This document shows, in pieces, positions 21,340-33,594 of a DNA stretch of 64,000 nucleotides. The position numbers were made by a program, and so were the translations under genes. Numbering within the stretch: the stretch's first letter is position 1; every line of letters starts with the position of its first letter. The notes beneath the pieces are model-generated. The model was given only the letters and a program-made list of their open reading frames with translations. It was not told the origin of the DNA and did no database searches. Source of the DNA: Xanthostigma xanthostigma (Eukaryota; Arthropoda; Insecta; Raphidioptera; Raphidiidae). The stretch is taken from positions 6,758,001-6,822,000 of the forward strand of contig OY754468.1 of assembly GCA_963575645.1 (NCBI GenBank), written 5' to 3'.

Positions 21340-22849
21340 AATTTATGAAGATAATAGCTTTTGGCTTCGCTCATGTTTGACGAGAATCTAATCTTAACCT
21401 GAACATAGCCGGTATAAAGTAAGTTTGTTTTTATGCCAATCGATTCAGCTGTTTTAGTGGTAGTAAACAGACGCACAGTGTGAGTGTGTCTTTACGCACG
21501 GCTAAAGTGAATACTTCTTACACCAAATTAGTTGAATAACGTAGAAGAGCGGTAGAGAGAACGTTGACCTTGTGAGAAATGGAAAGAGAGGGAGAGTGGC
21601 TCGCGTTGCACTACTCGATACTGGTACGCCGGCGAACAGAACTCCCCTCATATTGAAAAATAACATCTTTACTGACCCCTTCTTCTTTTTATGCAATTAT
21701 GAGTATGGCATTGTGAAAAGCCACAGAAGTGTGTTCTATAGGTTTTACAAAACTAAACAAAATTCGGGCCGTTTTATAGTTTATTGACACTTTTGGAGGA
21801 AAAATTCAAGAAAAAAGCTTGCATTTCAGAAGCGTAGTAGTTGCGATTTTTAGAAAATAAAACAACCAAATGCGAGTTTGACTTGTTGGCAGGAAGTTAT
21901 TTGAAATAGATATAGCATACCAACATTACCAACAGACAGATCTAGAATTTTCGTTATAATTTTAATTTTTAAAATCCAGTTGTTTCGGAATTAAGAGAAC
22001 GATGCTCTATTTCACATATTTTTCAGAATATCTTTTTAAATATGCGATTAAAAATTACGAAAAAAATTATTTGTGTTACTCATAACAAGTCCTTCTATAA
22101 ATGATACCCCACATGATATATAAAATTCTGAAAATAATTTCAAGTACTTAATTTGCAGGCACTGATTCTTATATGGATATTATAATTTGTTAACTATAGT
22201 GCTCAACTGTGGGTTAATAAGATGTTTTAATTTTCAACGTCGCATGTCTTTTGAGAAAATCGCTTGTGACAGACAGACACGTGAATGATCTACAAGGATT
22301 CCATTTTTTTCTCTTGAGATACGGAAAGTCACAAGTGGAGGCGGTTTGTTATATAAGTACTTACAGCGAATTATATCATTTAAAATATGTCCGTTAACAG
22401 TTTTTAACTTAATTACTGTTACAAATTAAAAAGCAAATACAATTTACAAAAAAGTAGTTAATATTGTCAATCAGTTTAGTCATACTGTTTTATTATAAGT
22501 TTTTATCGTAAAAAGTAAATAAAAATATTTGCAAATAGATTTGCGTTACTTATTTGGATATTTAAAATTTCAACAGTGAATAGTTAAAAAATCAATGTTG
22601 GTAAATAGTATCTAGGTATTTCTGTCACGTGTATCATAACATAATATTGAGTTGATTTGCGAAGTAGTGTGTGGGTATAGTTCATTCAAAATAAACTGGT
22701 AGCAAAGTTTTTTCGCAAAAATTATCCTCTTTATTTAATAGACATATGGCTATATTCCCCGAACGCAAGTAGTTATTTTTCGGTTCACTAGTTCTTCAGG
22801 TAGCTATTCCTCCGAATAAATAGCGATAATTCACCAAACATAATTATAT
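21340..22849. other. No supported gene
   Basis: AT-rich sequence with short chance frames. Overlapping frames on both strands around 21500-21790 show no recognisable domain. No element ends identified. Confidence 0.45.
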
Positions 22850-23155
22850 TTACTGCAGGTATAAATTATTAACCTTTTGTGAAGTGTATAGTTGTAAAAC
22901 ATTAAAGTGAGTGGAAGTTTTGTGTGCAATTGGGTTAGGATAAAACATTATTATTTTGTGAAACTTTTTTTTGACGTTTACACTAACGCCATCGATCGGA
23001 TTTTTGGGTAAACGTTAAAATATTCAACAAAACGAGCAAGGAGTATAGTGCACATAGTATATTATTTAACTAACTTTTGTACTTGACATTATGCTCAGTG
23101 AATTGAAAGTAAATTTTATCCTAACGAATAAATTTGTTTCAAGCTAAGTAACTTC
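22850..23155 (+). repeat. Unclassified 310-bp interspersed repeat, copy 1
   Basis: Shares GGGTTAGGATAAAACATTAT, AACGCCATCGATCGGATTTT and TCCTAACGAATAAATTTGTT-like blocks with 58975-59290 in the same orientation. No inverted ends, LTR or coding sequence recognised. Confidence 0.75.
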
Positions 23156-23587
23156 TATCTTTAATAGTGGTCGGTGAATATAGGCAATACAGAGTTAAAA
23201 TTCGATTGTATGAATACGGATAAATCAGTACGGAGAGCTTCACAGACGGAGCTGGTTTTGCCGCTGGATTCCTTGCTAGATTTGGCTGCTAGGTTTCAAG
23301 TGCTGTGGTGCTAGATTTGTATTGAAGCCGGCTTTGTAGATGGGTTTTGTACGCGCGCAATGGCAGTTCGAATGTTAATAAAAGTGAACGTTTTTTCAAA
23401 CTTTAAAAGAAGTATGTCTGAAATGTTATATAAAATCAAATATTAATTCTATTAGGAATGCTCAATTAGATACGGACAATTTTAAATATTTTGTTTTTAA
23501 TGAATTTTTTGTTTCTTTTTAGGTACTTACATATCCTTGACTACTTATTAAAAAATTTAAATAATTTTTACATTTTTTAGCTTAATT

Positions 23588-23619
23588 CTAAAGAAGATCT
23601 AAATGCGGACCGAAACGTC
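23588..23619 (+). ncRNA. Decayed hammerhead-like motif (Penelope-type)
   Basis: Reads CTAAAGA, a short stem region, then ACCGAAACGTC. The right half matches the GAAACGTC core with ACGT short stem III; the left core CTGANGA has an A in place of G. Confidence 0.45.
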
Positions 23620-24031
23620 ATCTATTGAATTATAATTTTATAAATTGGTGGATAATTTTATTTATTTGAAGTAAACGTTTATTGTCTGAGCATTGCATTT
23701 TTTTTGGGACATATTTTACTTTTTATTGAATGTACTGTAAAATAGATGTATTTGAATGTATATTATCATCATTAAACATGGGGCCGTCAAAAGGGTAAAA
23801 AAAACTATTTTTAAACATTTTTCAGCTTGCCGTTACCTAATATTTTAACGCTGCATAACGTTAACTTTTAATGACTTGAGTGATGAAATTGTCGACTACT
23901 GTTAACATTTTTTACGTTATGTGACAGACTTATTTTTAAAAGAATTTTGTATGAAGGCAATGAAACGTTTGAAGTTTAATGAAATGTATTATATACTGAA
24001 ATAACTGAGATACTTGAAATTATTTTATACT

Positions 24032-24290
24032 ATAGCGGTCCCGCCTGTTTTCACCCGGGTGCAAAAGAACGAATGGGGAAGAAAGGGACATGAATACACA
24101 CATTCATCTTAGTTTACCGAGATGAACGTTGTGTCCAAATTTCATGATGATCGGAGTTACCGTTCAAAAGTTTTTGTCGATAAAAAGCAGTATTTATACT
24201 TTTTTTAAGTAATAAATTTCTATTAAATCAATAATTACTGTAATTCATAAAATATAATAAATATTTAATTGAAATCTTAAATTGAAAATT
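24032..24290 (-). mobile_element. Helitron family A, partial long form
   Basis: 3' end with CTAG decayed to ATAG, the CACCCGGGTG hairpin, the CGGAGTTACCGTTCAAAAG block, and the AT-rich body shared with the long forms. The 5' half with the tRNA-like domain is missing. Confidence 0.7.
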
Positions 24291-24589
24291 TAATTATCTA
24301 AATTTGGGCACATCGAGTTATCGTACTGGACCCAATAAACGTATCCAGAATCAGCTTGTTCGATGGATACTGTACGCTACCCAGAGTTAAAATGTTTTGG
24401 TATTTTATCAGACATGTATTCTAAGCAAGTATTGTTACTTACATTAGAATGTTTGGTTTTACATGAAGTTTAAATATAATTTGCATGCCATCTGTGTCCA
24501 CATTTTTTTAACACAACGGTATATCGGTATGTCAATGTTACAGAATTTATAATATTATGTGGTAGTGTTTATATTTTTTGAGTAAAAAA

Positions 24590-24642
24590 AATGTGTGATG
24601 GCAATCTACAAATTGGGGCGAAGCCGGACCGGGCCGCTAGTT
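24590..24642 (+). mobile_element. Helitron 3' terminus
   Basis: GGCAATCTACAAATT, then GCGAAGCCGGACCGGGCC and GCTAG|T. Its 5' part could not be delimited. Confidence 0.6.
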
Positions 24643-24654
24643 ATGTATATTATA

Positions 24655-25018
24655 CTAGCGGTCCCGCCCAGTTTCACCCGGGTGCAAAAGAACGAATGGG
24701 GGGAAGGTACACGAGTACGCACATTCATCTTAGTTTACCGAGATGAATGTTGTGTCCATATTTCATGATGATCAGAGTTACCGTTCAAAAGTTTTTGCCG
24801 GACGGACAAATTTTGAGTTACATTTTGCAACATTTTTCATTATTATTTTCACTATTGGTCGTAGCGTGATATAGCCTATAGCCTTCCTCGATGAATGAAC
24901 TATCCAACAAAAAAAAATTTCAATTCGTACCAGTAGTTCCTGAGATTAGCGCGTTCAACCAAACAAACAAACAAACAAGCAAGCATACAAACTCTTCAGC
25001 TTTATATATTAGTATAGA
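24655..25018 (-). mobile_element. Non-autonomous Helitron, family A short form
   Basis: Complete ends A|TCTATACTAATATATAAAG ... GCTAG|T on the minus strand. 364 bp, joining the two terminal regions of the family with no tRNA-like domain. Confidence 0.85.
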
Positions 25019-25939
25019 TATCCAAACAATCATAAAACGTTTTTTTCTATATCCCTATATTTTCAGTTTTTTACCTGTAAAAAATAAAAATTCATTAATC
25101 TTTTAAATTCTTTAAATATTTTCGGAGAGCTAAATATTATCAATAGGGATGATTTACTCGATATATTAAAAAATGTATTCACCAACTATCCCCAAGTATT
25201 AACTAGACACGTTCATTGCCGCAGTTGTTTAAATCTAATCCTTGTGTTCAACCTTCCAAACCACAGCTTCCCATGTTGAGGGCAGGACCGTCTCTAGCGC
25301 TAGACCTGTAGTCGAGAGGATTTTACATTTCATTTCCGCAATTGATTTTTTTGGTGCAGATTTTTTTCATTGTTTTTCTGAATCACTTCAGAAACGTGGA
25401 TTCATCCTAATGTTGATTTTGACTTTTCTTAACCCCATTGAAAAGCTGATATAAAGCAAGAAAAGTTAAGATTAAAAATTATTTGGTGTCAAGGGAGCCG
25501 TTTATATAGATTAAATAGATTTTCTTCTCAGAACATCGCCATTTTTTTTTTATTATTTAACTATTTATTTAAGAAGTTATTTACAAACTATTTACAGAGA
25601 ATGCTTATATATAACTGTTCCTGTCACCAATTGATAAAAAAATTTCAGTAAATGCGTTAATATATTATGTATAGAATACATTGTATGTATGTGTAGTGTA
25701 AGAAAAAGGAAAAAAAACCACTTTATAGTACGGAAGAAATCCTCATTTTTGTTTTTAATTCAGCAATATGGATTTTTTTACAGCAACTTGCAACCGTTAT
25801 TGAGGTAAATCCGACCTGTGATCACTTCAGGATCATAAATAAATCAGTTGGGTAATATGAAAATAACTAGATTGATAGATATTAATTTATTTGCATTTCC
25901 AAAATAAAAGGGTGCAATACGTCAGTCTATAGTCTATAC

Positions 25940-26199
25940 CAGGCCTGGGCAAATGGCGGCCCGCAGCGCAATTTTATCCGGCCCGCGAAGCATTTTAGAA
26001 AATTTTAGAAAAATAGTAAAATAGAATGTTTTTTTTTTGCTCTCCACATGCGGAAATAGAATGTGAGGACCTTTTTTTTTTTTTGCTCTCCGAATCTGCA
26101 AATTTTTGGCCCTCGGTGAAATTTTCGTCAGCCATCCGGCCCGCGGTCAAATTTTCATCAGCTATGTGGCCCGCCGATCAAAAGATTTGCCCGCCCCTG
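25940..26199. mobile_element. hAT MITE with perfect 8-bp target duplication
   Basis: Ends CAGGCCTGGGCAAAT and (reversed) CAGGGGCGGGCAAAT. GTCTATAC flanks both sides (25932-25939, 26200-26207). GC-rich GGCCCGC motifs lie near both ends. It inserted into the 5' tip of the Helitron that continues at 26201. Confidence 0.93.
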
Positions 26200-26200
26200 G

Positions 26201-26852
26201 TCTATACTAATAATATATAAAGAGTTTGATAATTTGTTTGTTTGGTTGAATGCGCTAATCTCAAAAACTACTGGTTCAAATTGAAAACAATTTTTTTGTT
26301 GGAAAGCCCTTTTATCGAGAAAGGCTACAGGCTATATAATATTACGATACGACCAATTGGAGCGGAGCATCAATGAATAATGTTGCGAAATGTATCTCAA
26401 AAATAGTTTCTGTTCAGGTGTAATGCCGTAACTACATATATCAATATTAGGTCGTAGATTCACAAGCCCGGCTGGGTCAGTCGGTAGAGCATGCGATTGT
26501 TAATATCAGGGTCGTGGGTTCGAGCCCCACGTTGGGCGAATATATTTTTAATTTTTTTTATTTTCTGCATTGCATTCTTGTAAGGCTTACATTTATTTTA
26601 ATTTTATTTACGACTAATTAAAATTAAATAAATCTAATTAATAGCTCATTTGAAAACTGTTATAACTATTGGTACCTATATAAAAATAATTTACCTATGT
26701 TTTCAAATAAATATTTATTATATTTTTTTATTAATTACTGTAATTATTGATTTAAAAGAAATGTATTACTTAAAAAGAGTATAAATACTGCTTTTTATCG
26801 ACAAAAACTTTTGAACGGTAACTCCGATCATCATGAAATTTGGACACAGCAT
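26201..26852 (+). mobile_element. Helitron family A long form with tRNA-like domain, 3'-truncated
   Basis: Starts TCTATACTAATAATATATAAAG just after an hAT insertion and runs through the family body, tRNA-like domain and AT-rich region. It stops inside the ACACAGCATTCATC block, so the CTAG end is missing. Confidence 0.8.
26466..26538 (+). tRNA. tRNA-Asn(GTT)-like domain inside a Helitron
   Basis: 73 bases: acceptor GCCCGGC/GTTGGGC pairs with two G-T pairs; D arm GGTC..GAGC; T stem GTGGG/CCCAC with TTCGAGC loop. The anticodon loop TTGTTAA places GTT (Asn) at 34-36. The anticodon stem has two mismatches and the D stem one, so a pseudo-tRNA with usable A and B boxes is more likely than a working gene. 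Confidence 0.6.
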
Positions 26853-27397
26853 TCATCACAAGTGTCATATTTATAGTAACTAATAATGTAGCAAGTTATG
26901 AAGGCAACAGAGATTTAACAGTTGAAGATCTCAGTCTGTATAGGTCGAAAGATTAAATAATCTCTGTAGGTACGGATTTTTTTGTGTCAATTTTGAAATT
27001 TGTTTCACCCGGCCCTGGTCAGGTGCAAGTGCTTTGAGGTACGTAAATCCATTAAACCATTTATAAGCGCTTATTCAACAATGTCACATGGCTTTTAAAA
27101 CAACCTGGCGGGGTTATATTTAGATAGGCCGGCGGGGCGACATAATAGATTCCTCTACTCATATAAAATAATCCTTTACACACGCAGTACCTTATACTAG
27201 TAACAAATTATAAACTATAAGCTGCCCGGTCCGGCTTCGCCCGGTTGCTAAATCTTTGCTAACTGTTCACATCCCTTTTGTCGTAGCGTAATAATTGAGT
27301 CCACGCTCAAGAAGGAAACTTATAAAAAGTAAATGAATTTTTATATCAATTCAGTGGTTCTCGAATTTTGAGGCCACGTAACCTTTTTTCAATATAA

Positions 27398-27779
27398 TGT
27401 TACAATCTCCCCGTTGGGACAACAAAGAATTTTGTGAGACGACAATGAGCGCCTATATAAACCACTAGATAGCTCACGATCGGGACAGTCATCATACGAC
27501 AGTCAGTCTTGATACGACAGTGATACATTGTGAAGAATCGACATAAATTAACAGTCAGTGAACAGTGCTGAGGTAACTGCTAAGATAAGATAAGTGTAAT
27601 AAATAAATTTTGGTGTTCCTGTTTTGTAAATAATCTTGTGTATATAGTTGTAATTATTTTGTGTACATAACTAGTGACTTTATATTCTTCGTTAATTCTT
27701 TTATTTTACTAGTCAGAATTTACTGTTTTGTTTCTGTTAAGTTAAAGAAGTTGTTTGTGTGTTTAACTGTTTAGTTACA
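27398..27779 (+). repeat. Solo LTR, plus orientation, with TATA-like promoter
   Basis: TGTTACAATC start and GTTACA end. It contains CTATATAAACC followed by CAGTCAT/CAGTCAG, a plausible core promoter, and later AATAAATAAATT. The reverse complement of its 3' half matches the LTR at 29612. Confidence 0.7.
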
Positions 27780-28080
27780 ATATTAACTAGCCACTGCCTG
27801 CGACTGCGCAGGCGATTGCGATGATACACGGCTCCACCGTATTACAATCTTGCTTCGCGATAATAGTAGTCAGTTTTGAACAAAGGCATTTTTATTCACC
27901 CGTACTTCCACCATACAGTTACTGTACTTCCACAATGTACTCAGAATTTGAGTAATTTATTTGGGATTTTTATTTTTTATCAAAATAAATTTTATTATTA
28001 TATTATATTAATTTTTAGAATTGATTCACTAGTTTCAGAGATTACCCCCTACGAGAAAACAAATTTTAGATTTATATATA

Positions 28081-28444
28081 CAGTAGAATCTCGTTTATCC
28101 GGCCTTCGATCAACCGACTCTCCGCGTTATCCGAGGCAACAGACTTATCCAAACACTCCGCGGTAATCGAGGTGTATTGCTCGGAATATACCGAAAAACT
28201 AGAATAAAACGAATGAAGCTGCTATGTTTATACTGTACGCGCGTAATATTTTGCCTCTTTGTAGCTTATTTGTACAACACTTTTATTTTTATACTTTCGT
28301 GACAAAATTCCATTCTACCATTTCAAATATCTACATAAAAAATGATTAAAATTTTCGCATTTTTATTTCTTCCGTGTTATCAGAGTTTTCGCTTTTCCGA
28401 GGTACGTCCTCCCCATATTACCTCGGATAAAGTAGGTTTTACTG
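28081..28444. mobile_element. Tigger/pogo-type MITE
   Basis: TA-flanked inverted ends CAGTAGAATCTCGTTTATCC and (reversed) CAGTAAAACCTACTTTATCC. Inner parts carry mirrored TCCGAGG motifs. The CAGTA...TATCC end is typical of pogo/Tigger derivatives. Confidence 0.82.
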
Positions 28445-28979
28445 TACCTAGATATGGAGTTAATTAAGTATGTACATTGTATTGGTTTATGTACCTATAA
28501 TATAACTATACCGTTTGTCGTAAGAATTTTGCATTGTAGAAATTTTGCTTGGGGCTTAGGTTATTAATTTTTGCTCCTCGTGTGTCCCCAATTGAAGTAT
28601 ATTGCATATTTCACTTTACGCACAGCTTCGCTTCAAAAAACTTATTTTCTCGTGTAGAACGATTATTTCTTTTCAGCCATAAATGTGTTTTGTGATTAAG
28701 TTTAAAATATTATAATACTGAAAATACACCACTGTAAATGTTCAGGCTTTCTATTATCTAGGGTTTACAGCCACGTTAAAAAAGCTTTTAAAAAATAATC
28801 ACCGGAATGGTTTTAATTGTCCTTTCAATAACAGAATACTATATATATCGGTCAATCTATGTTATCGAAGGCATACTTTAAAACACTTTTATTGAGAAAT
28901 AAATACACTTGAACGTTTCCAATTCCGATAAAGTTACAAATGCCATGTTCTTATATGTAAGTCTAGTAATTATTTAATA

Positions 28980-29216
28980 TTAGCGTCCCGGCCCGGCTTC
29001 GTCCGAATTTGTAGATTGCCACCGTTTTCTTCGTCGACTTACGTTGCAAAATTAGTCTTCACGATAAACGCATTTATTTTAACTCGATAATAAATAGCCT
29101 TAGTCCATCTTGCAGGTTCATTCTAAATATTTCGGTTTCCAAATCGGGTGAGTAGTTTCGAAGATTACCTCTTACCCAAACTTGCAAACTTTACTTCTTT
29201 ATAATATTCGTATAGA
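28980..29216 (-). mobile_element. Non-autonomous Helitron, family B
   Basis: The minus strand starts TCTATACGAATATTATAAAG and ends in the GCCGGGCCGGGACGCTAA region (CTAG decayed). It carries AACGTAAGTCGACGAAG near the 3' end. About 237 bp. Confidence 0.75.
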
Positions 29217-29229
29217 TAAATATGGAGTA

Positions 29230-30104
29230 CTAGCTGCTACCCGTGACCACAGTAGTACCACTTTGAAAAACAATGTTTATAAACTTTGATGTTTTTGCCA
29301 GCAATTTTTGCGTGTGAATTTTACCCTCTTCAGGGATGATTTTGCAAAAACACTGAAACACGTAATTCTTTATTTCTGACTAAGAGCCTAAATATGAATT
29401 TTCATATTCCTAGCTTGAGGAATGATCGGTTCTCCATACAAAGTTTCATCCCCTATTTCATTCCTTCAGAGTTGTTTTTTGAGACAAACAGTAGCCTATG
29501 CCCTTCCTGAGGATGCAATCTATCTCATTGCCAAATTTTATCGAAATCTGTTCAGCGGTTTACGCGTGAAAGCGTAACAAACAAACAAACTCACATTCGC
29601 ATTTATAATATTGCAACAAAACTGTTCTAATTCGTGGTGAAAACTATTTATTTACAATAATGAACGTTTAACAGAACAGTTAAACACACAAACGAAAAGT
29701 ACTTCTCTAACGTAACAGAAACAAAACTAATAAAACTAATAAAATAAAAGAACAACTAACGAAGAATATAAAGTCACTAATTATTTACACAAAATATTTA
29801 CAACACATTAACACGCAAAGATTTAATTAGCACACTTATTTATTAACCATATACAGGCGATCATTTATGTTGAACACACGAAATTTGACTGACTAACCGA
29901 GCTTGCCTGGTCGTATTTATATGTGTGCTGGGTATGCATTCCACCGTTTTATAGAATCTTCTGGTCCCTTCTATAACTGCATTTATTGATGTTACAAGTT
30001 TGGGATTTGGTTTCCGGCGCCACAAAAATCCTTATACCTGTGTTCATTGTTGTTCTCTTCTACAGCATTCGATAGAAAGCAGTGGCGTGCGCAACAATAT
30101 TATT
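29230..30104 (-). mobile_element. Helitron interrupted by a solo LTR near its 5' end
   Basis: The minus-strand 3' end is CAGCTAG|T at 29230; the body includes AAACCGCTGAACAGATTTCG. The 5' tip lies beyond the LTR: bases 30097-30104 read, reversed, A|TCCTAATAAT, joining ATTATAAATGCG once the LTR and its ATAT duplication are removed. Confidence 0.75.
29612..30096 (-). repeat. Solo LTR with 4-bp target duplication
   Basis: TGCAACAAAACTG start and GCGCAACA end. ATAT flanks both sides (29608-29611, 30097-30100). 485 bp, promoter side apparently on the minus strand. Same family as 17961 and 50936. Confidence 0.85.
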
Positions 30105-30162
30105 AGGATAATAAATAGGCTATTGTTCTGGGATCTCTTTAGGCTAATGACAACTCAACTAG

Positions 30163-30391
30163 TCTATACGAATATTATAAAGAGGAATAGTTCGTAAGTT
30201 TGGATGTAGAAGGTAATCCTCGAAACTACTCATCCGATTTCAAATTTTTTTTACCAATGCTTAGAATGAACCTTTAGGATGGACATAGGCTATATATAAA
30301 TACCCTTTTCGTGGAGACCAATTTTGCAATGTAAGTCGATGAAAAATCGATGTCAATTTCCAAATTCGATCGCGAAGCCGGACAGGACATA
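30163..30391 (+). mobile_element. Non-autonomous Helitron, family B, second copy
   Basis: Starts TCTATACGAATATTATAAAG and matches 28980-29216 through GCAATGTAAGTCGATG. The 3' end is decayed (GACAGGACATATA). Confidence 0.7.
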
Positions 30392-30687
30392 TATTCAATA
30401 AAGACAGATCAAACGTTCGCCGATAGACACGATAATTACTGTCATCAGATTAAATAAACAGCAGCGCGATTGCAAATTGTGATGTTGAAAAGTTGCTGGT
30501 TAATAAACAATAATAATAATTACTTATCACTTTTAGTTCAACAAACTGTTACTTGAGGCGCTATAGATATCGATCACTGATATTAAAGATAAGACTACAT
30601 TAAGTTGCATAAAATACGCGAGAAAATATCGAATACAGCTGATCATTAAGTTTGTTGAAATCAAGTTGAATCTTTGTTTATATTGGT

Positions 30688-32567
30688 TAGAGGGTGGCGA
30701 CAGAAATGCTGCCCTAAAAAGGCAAAGGGCAGTAAGTGACATTTGTTGAAAAATGAGTTCATACTGAAACCAACGACAGCAGTAAGTGCTGCAGCAATAA
30801 TTTTATTGTCTTTAAAAAATGTTTCCCCCATGTTTTGGTTTCTATAATCTAAAATTCTGGACGGTCAATACATTTTTAGTAAATCTTGATTTACTCAAAT
30901 TCATAAGTTGGCCACTTACTGCCTTTTGCCTTTTTTACGGTAGAATGGTCAAGGAGCACTTGGTGGCAGAAACGCTATCTTTCGTCTGAGCCCCCCTCTA
31001 AAAATCCGCTTGGTGGAGTGGGGGTTTAGCGAATTGCGGTACGCCGCTGAGGCGCTTAAAAAACGGCAAAATTCACAAGTCCTCTACCAAATGGCAGAAA
31101 ATGACTGAACAGCATCTGGGAGACCTCCTATTTGCAGGAAAAAATATTTTCTGCCAATTTACCCCCTGCATGATGATAAATAAATTAAAAAAAAAACATG
31201 CTCAGTGAATGAAACCGAGCTCAAACGGTTCGTAGAGAATCCCGAGGTACAGTTTTCTGTCAGAATCGACCTTGCAAAAACGCGTCATGTTCGCGGAAAG
31301 TTTAACATGGTATTTAGGTAAAGCATTAATGACAAATACATTAAATTGGCAGATTATGATCTAGCAGTGACAAAATTGACAGGTAATATTTTTTACAAAC
31401 TTTTTGACGTGATAACGTCTTATAAATTGATGAATCACCAATATTATAAATTGATAAAACACCGGCTGCATGTACGAAAAAGTGTAACGTAACGTTCCTA
31501 ACGTTCGTAACGCATAACGCGTAACGTTCCGCCTGACCCTGTGCGCTCAATTTAAATCAGATCGGTTTGAAACCAGTCTTAAACGAAAGAGGAGAACATT
31601 TTACATAGATTTCGTATAACAGAATTTGCCTAAACAGTTTTTTTATACAAATTTATATAGAAAAATATTTTATACAAATTTATATAGAAAAATAGCTGTA
31701 TAAATGCATTGTTGTCTATTGCATGGCGCGCGCGCGACGCGGTCGGTCGTCTTTGTTTGCCGTACATGGAAATTAGAAAATAACGTATGTCTTGTCTTAA
31801 CATGAAAACGGCTGCATTTCTAATGTTTATTTTTTGACATTAGTATTTTGTGATTTGCAAAGCCTTCTAAGTTAACTATTGGAATAACTAATTATTATTA
31901 GAACATAATACTTTGTAAGTTGCAAACGTCACTTTTGACATTTCTTATTATTCCGACACCAAGGATAAGCGGATTGAAACCAAATTTTGGGAGGTTTAGG
32001 TTATGTATTACGGAATACGTTATCACGTAAAACTATCGTCCGTAAACCGACTTTACAGACAACCAATTTTTTCGGCTACTAATAGAAAGCCTGGTAAAGG
32101 TTTCTGCCACCGCGCGAGGACTTTCGAATTTTTGCCTGTGCAAATTTTGAAGAAATCATCGAAAGGAAGTGAGGTCACTTGGACCAACGAAAATTTGTTC
32201 TCATATTCCGGGCCACCGAATCAACCATTCCGTCAAGTTTCAACTTCATCTTCAATTTTTTTTTTATTTTTATGATTTTTTTTTATTTTTTGAAAGGATT
32301 TTGAAAGTCTGTACAGGAAGTAAATTTGATGAAAATATTTTCCCTGCAACTAGGAGGTCCCTCAGATGCCGTTCAGTCATTTTCTGCCATTTCGTAGAGG
32401 ACTTGTGAATTTTGCCGTTTTTTTAAGCGCCTCAGCGACGTACCGCAACGTGCTGGACTCCTACTCCACCAAGCGGATTTGTAGAGGGGGGGCTCAGACT
32501 ACACGGAAGAGAGCGTTTCGGCCACCCTGCAGTGTTCCTTGACCATTTCTGTCGCCATCACCAACTA
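30688..32567. mobile_element. Element with about 250-bp inverted ends
   Basis: GGCGACAGAAATG and TGGTCAAGGA, then CTCAGCGxCGTACCGCAA-type blocks, are mirrored between 30688-31165 and 32325-32567. Ends resemble TAGAGGGTGGCGACAG and (reversed) TAGTTGGTGATGGCGACAG. The interior (31166-32324) has only chance frames and a 26-bp tandem duplication at about 31638-31692. The left arm is interrupted by a nested MITE. Confidence 0.8.
30709..30943. mobile_element. MITE nested in the left arm of the 30688-32567 element
   Basis: Inverted ends CTGCCCTAAAAAGGC and (reversed) CTACCGTAAAAAAGGC, flanked by AATG on both sides. The partner arm shows the empty site (ACAGAAATGGTCAAGG), which proves insertion with a 4-bp duplication. 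Confidence 0.88.
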
Positions 32568-33209
32568 TATTTTATTGACTTTAATGAACTTTAACCGTGG
32601 TCTCGCTACTTTTACATTAAAAATGTGATAAAAAACATGGCGTGTTAATTTTTATCAGGAATTTATATACCATTCTATTATCTGATGTATAATAAGTACA
32701 CTAGTAAAAATCCGATCTAAATCGCTTTGGTAGTATTTGAGTTAACCCAGAATAAACAAGCTGACAAATAGACATGCTAAAACTACAAAAATATTTAATT
32801 CTGTTTGGATATCCAATAGTTTCAGATGGTCTGACTACTACTGAAAGTGGAAAGCGGACCTAAAAAAAGTGTCAGTTCAAAAATATCCAAAAATTGGACA
32901 CGCTTAAGCTGCGTTGCCTTTCGGACACAGCTGTGCAAAAGTTCCTCTACTTAAAAATCGACAATCACGACGATGAAATACCGCTTGCCGAAGAAAATAC
33001 AGTTAGCTGTTATACGCGGTGATAATGATTTATTTACTTTTGTAATGAACATTATTGAGTGTTCCGTAACCTTCAGCTAAAATTAATTAACGGCTGTGCC
33101 ACGTTTTATGACAGTGCAATTTTGTAACAATTATGTATTCACATAATAATTATAATGTACATACAGCCTGGTAATATCAATACTAACATTTGATGTTTCA
33201 ACTAGTATA

Positions 33210-33594
33210 TCGTCGTTGGTTCTGTAACACCTCTTATGTGCAAAAAGTAAAATTTGCAGGAAAGGCCAAAAAGTGGTTATTTCAGCAATGGATGGTAAGA
33301 ACTAGCAATTTCAGAGGTATATTACTAATTCATACTTATCTTCAATATACACGTTTAATTAAGACGAAGTTATTTTCTTAAAAAATATTTAACGTTAATT
33401 TCGGGTTTATTGGCACATGGGAGGAATTATTTGATACTACTTTTCACATAAGAGTTACGTCCCCTTGTTGGTTACTGTAAAAGTAATTTGGAGGTATTAC
33501 TAGTGTGTAGAGCTACGTTTCCTGAATCTTTTCATTTAAAAAACGTAAAATCTGCCAATTATGCACATAAGAGCTATTACAGAACCAACGACGA
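33210..33594. mobile_element. TA-flanked MITE
   Basis: Ends TCGTCGTTGGTTCTGTAAC and its complement at 33576-33594, flanked by TA. The CTCTTATGTGCA block is also mirrored. Confidence 0.8.

Noticed and set aside
23220..23350. Possible exon around GACGGAGCTGGTTTTGCCG
   Set aside because: Slightly higher GC and a short open stretch, but no conserved peptide, splice pair or neighbouring exon could be supported.
26466..26538. Functional tRNA-Asn gene
   Set aside because: Mismatches in the anticodon and D stems, location inside a Helitron, and a second degenerate copy in the same position of another Helitron all favour a captured pseudo-tRNA.
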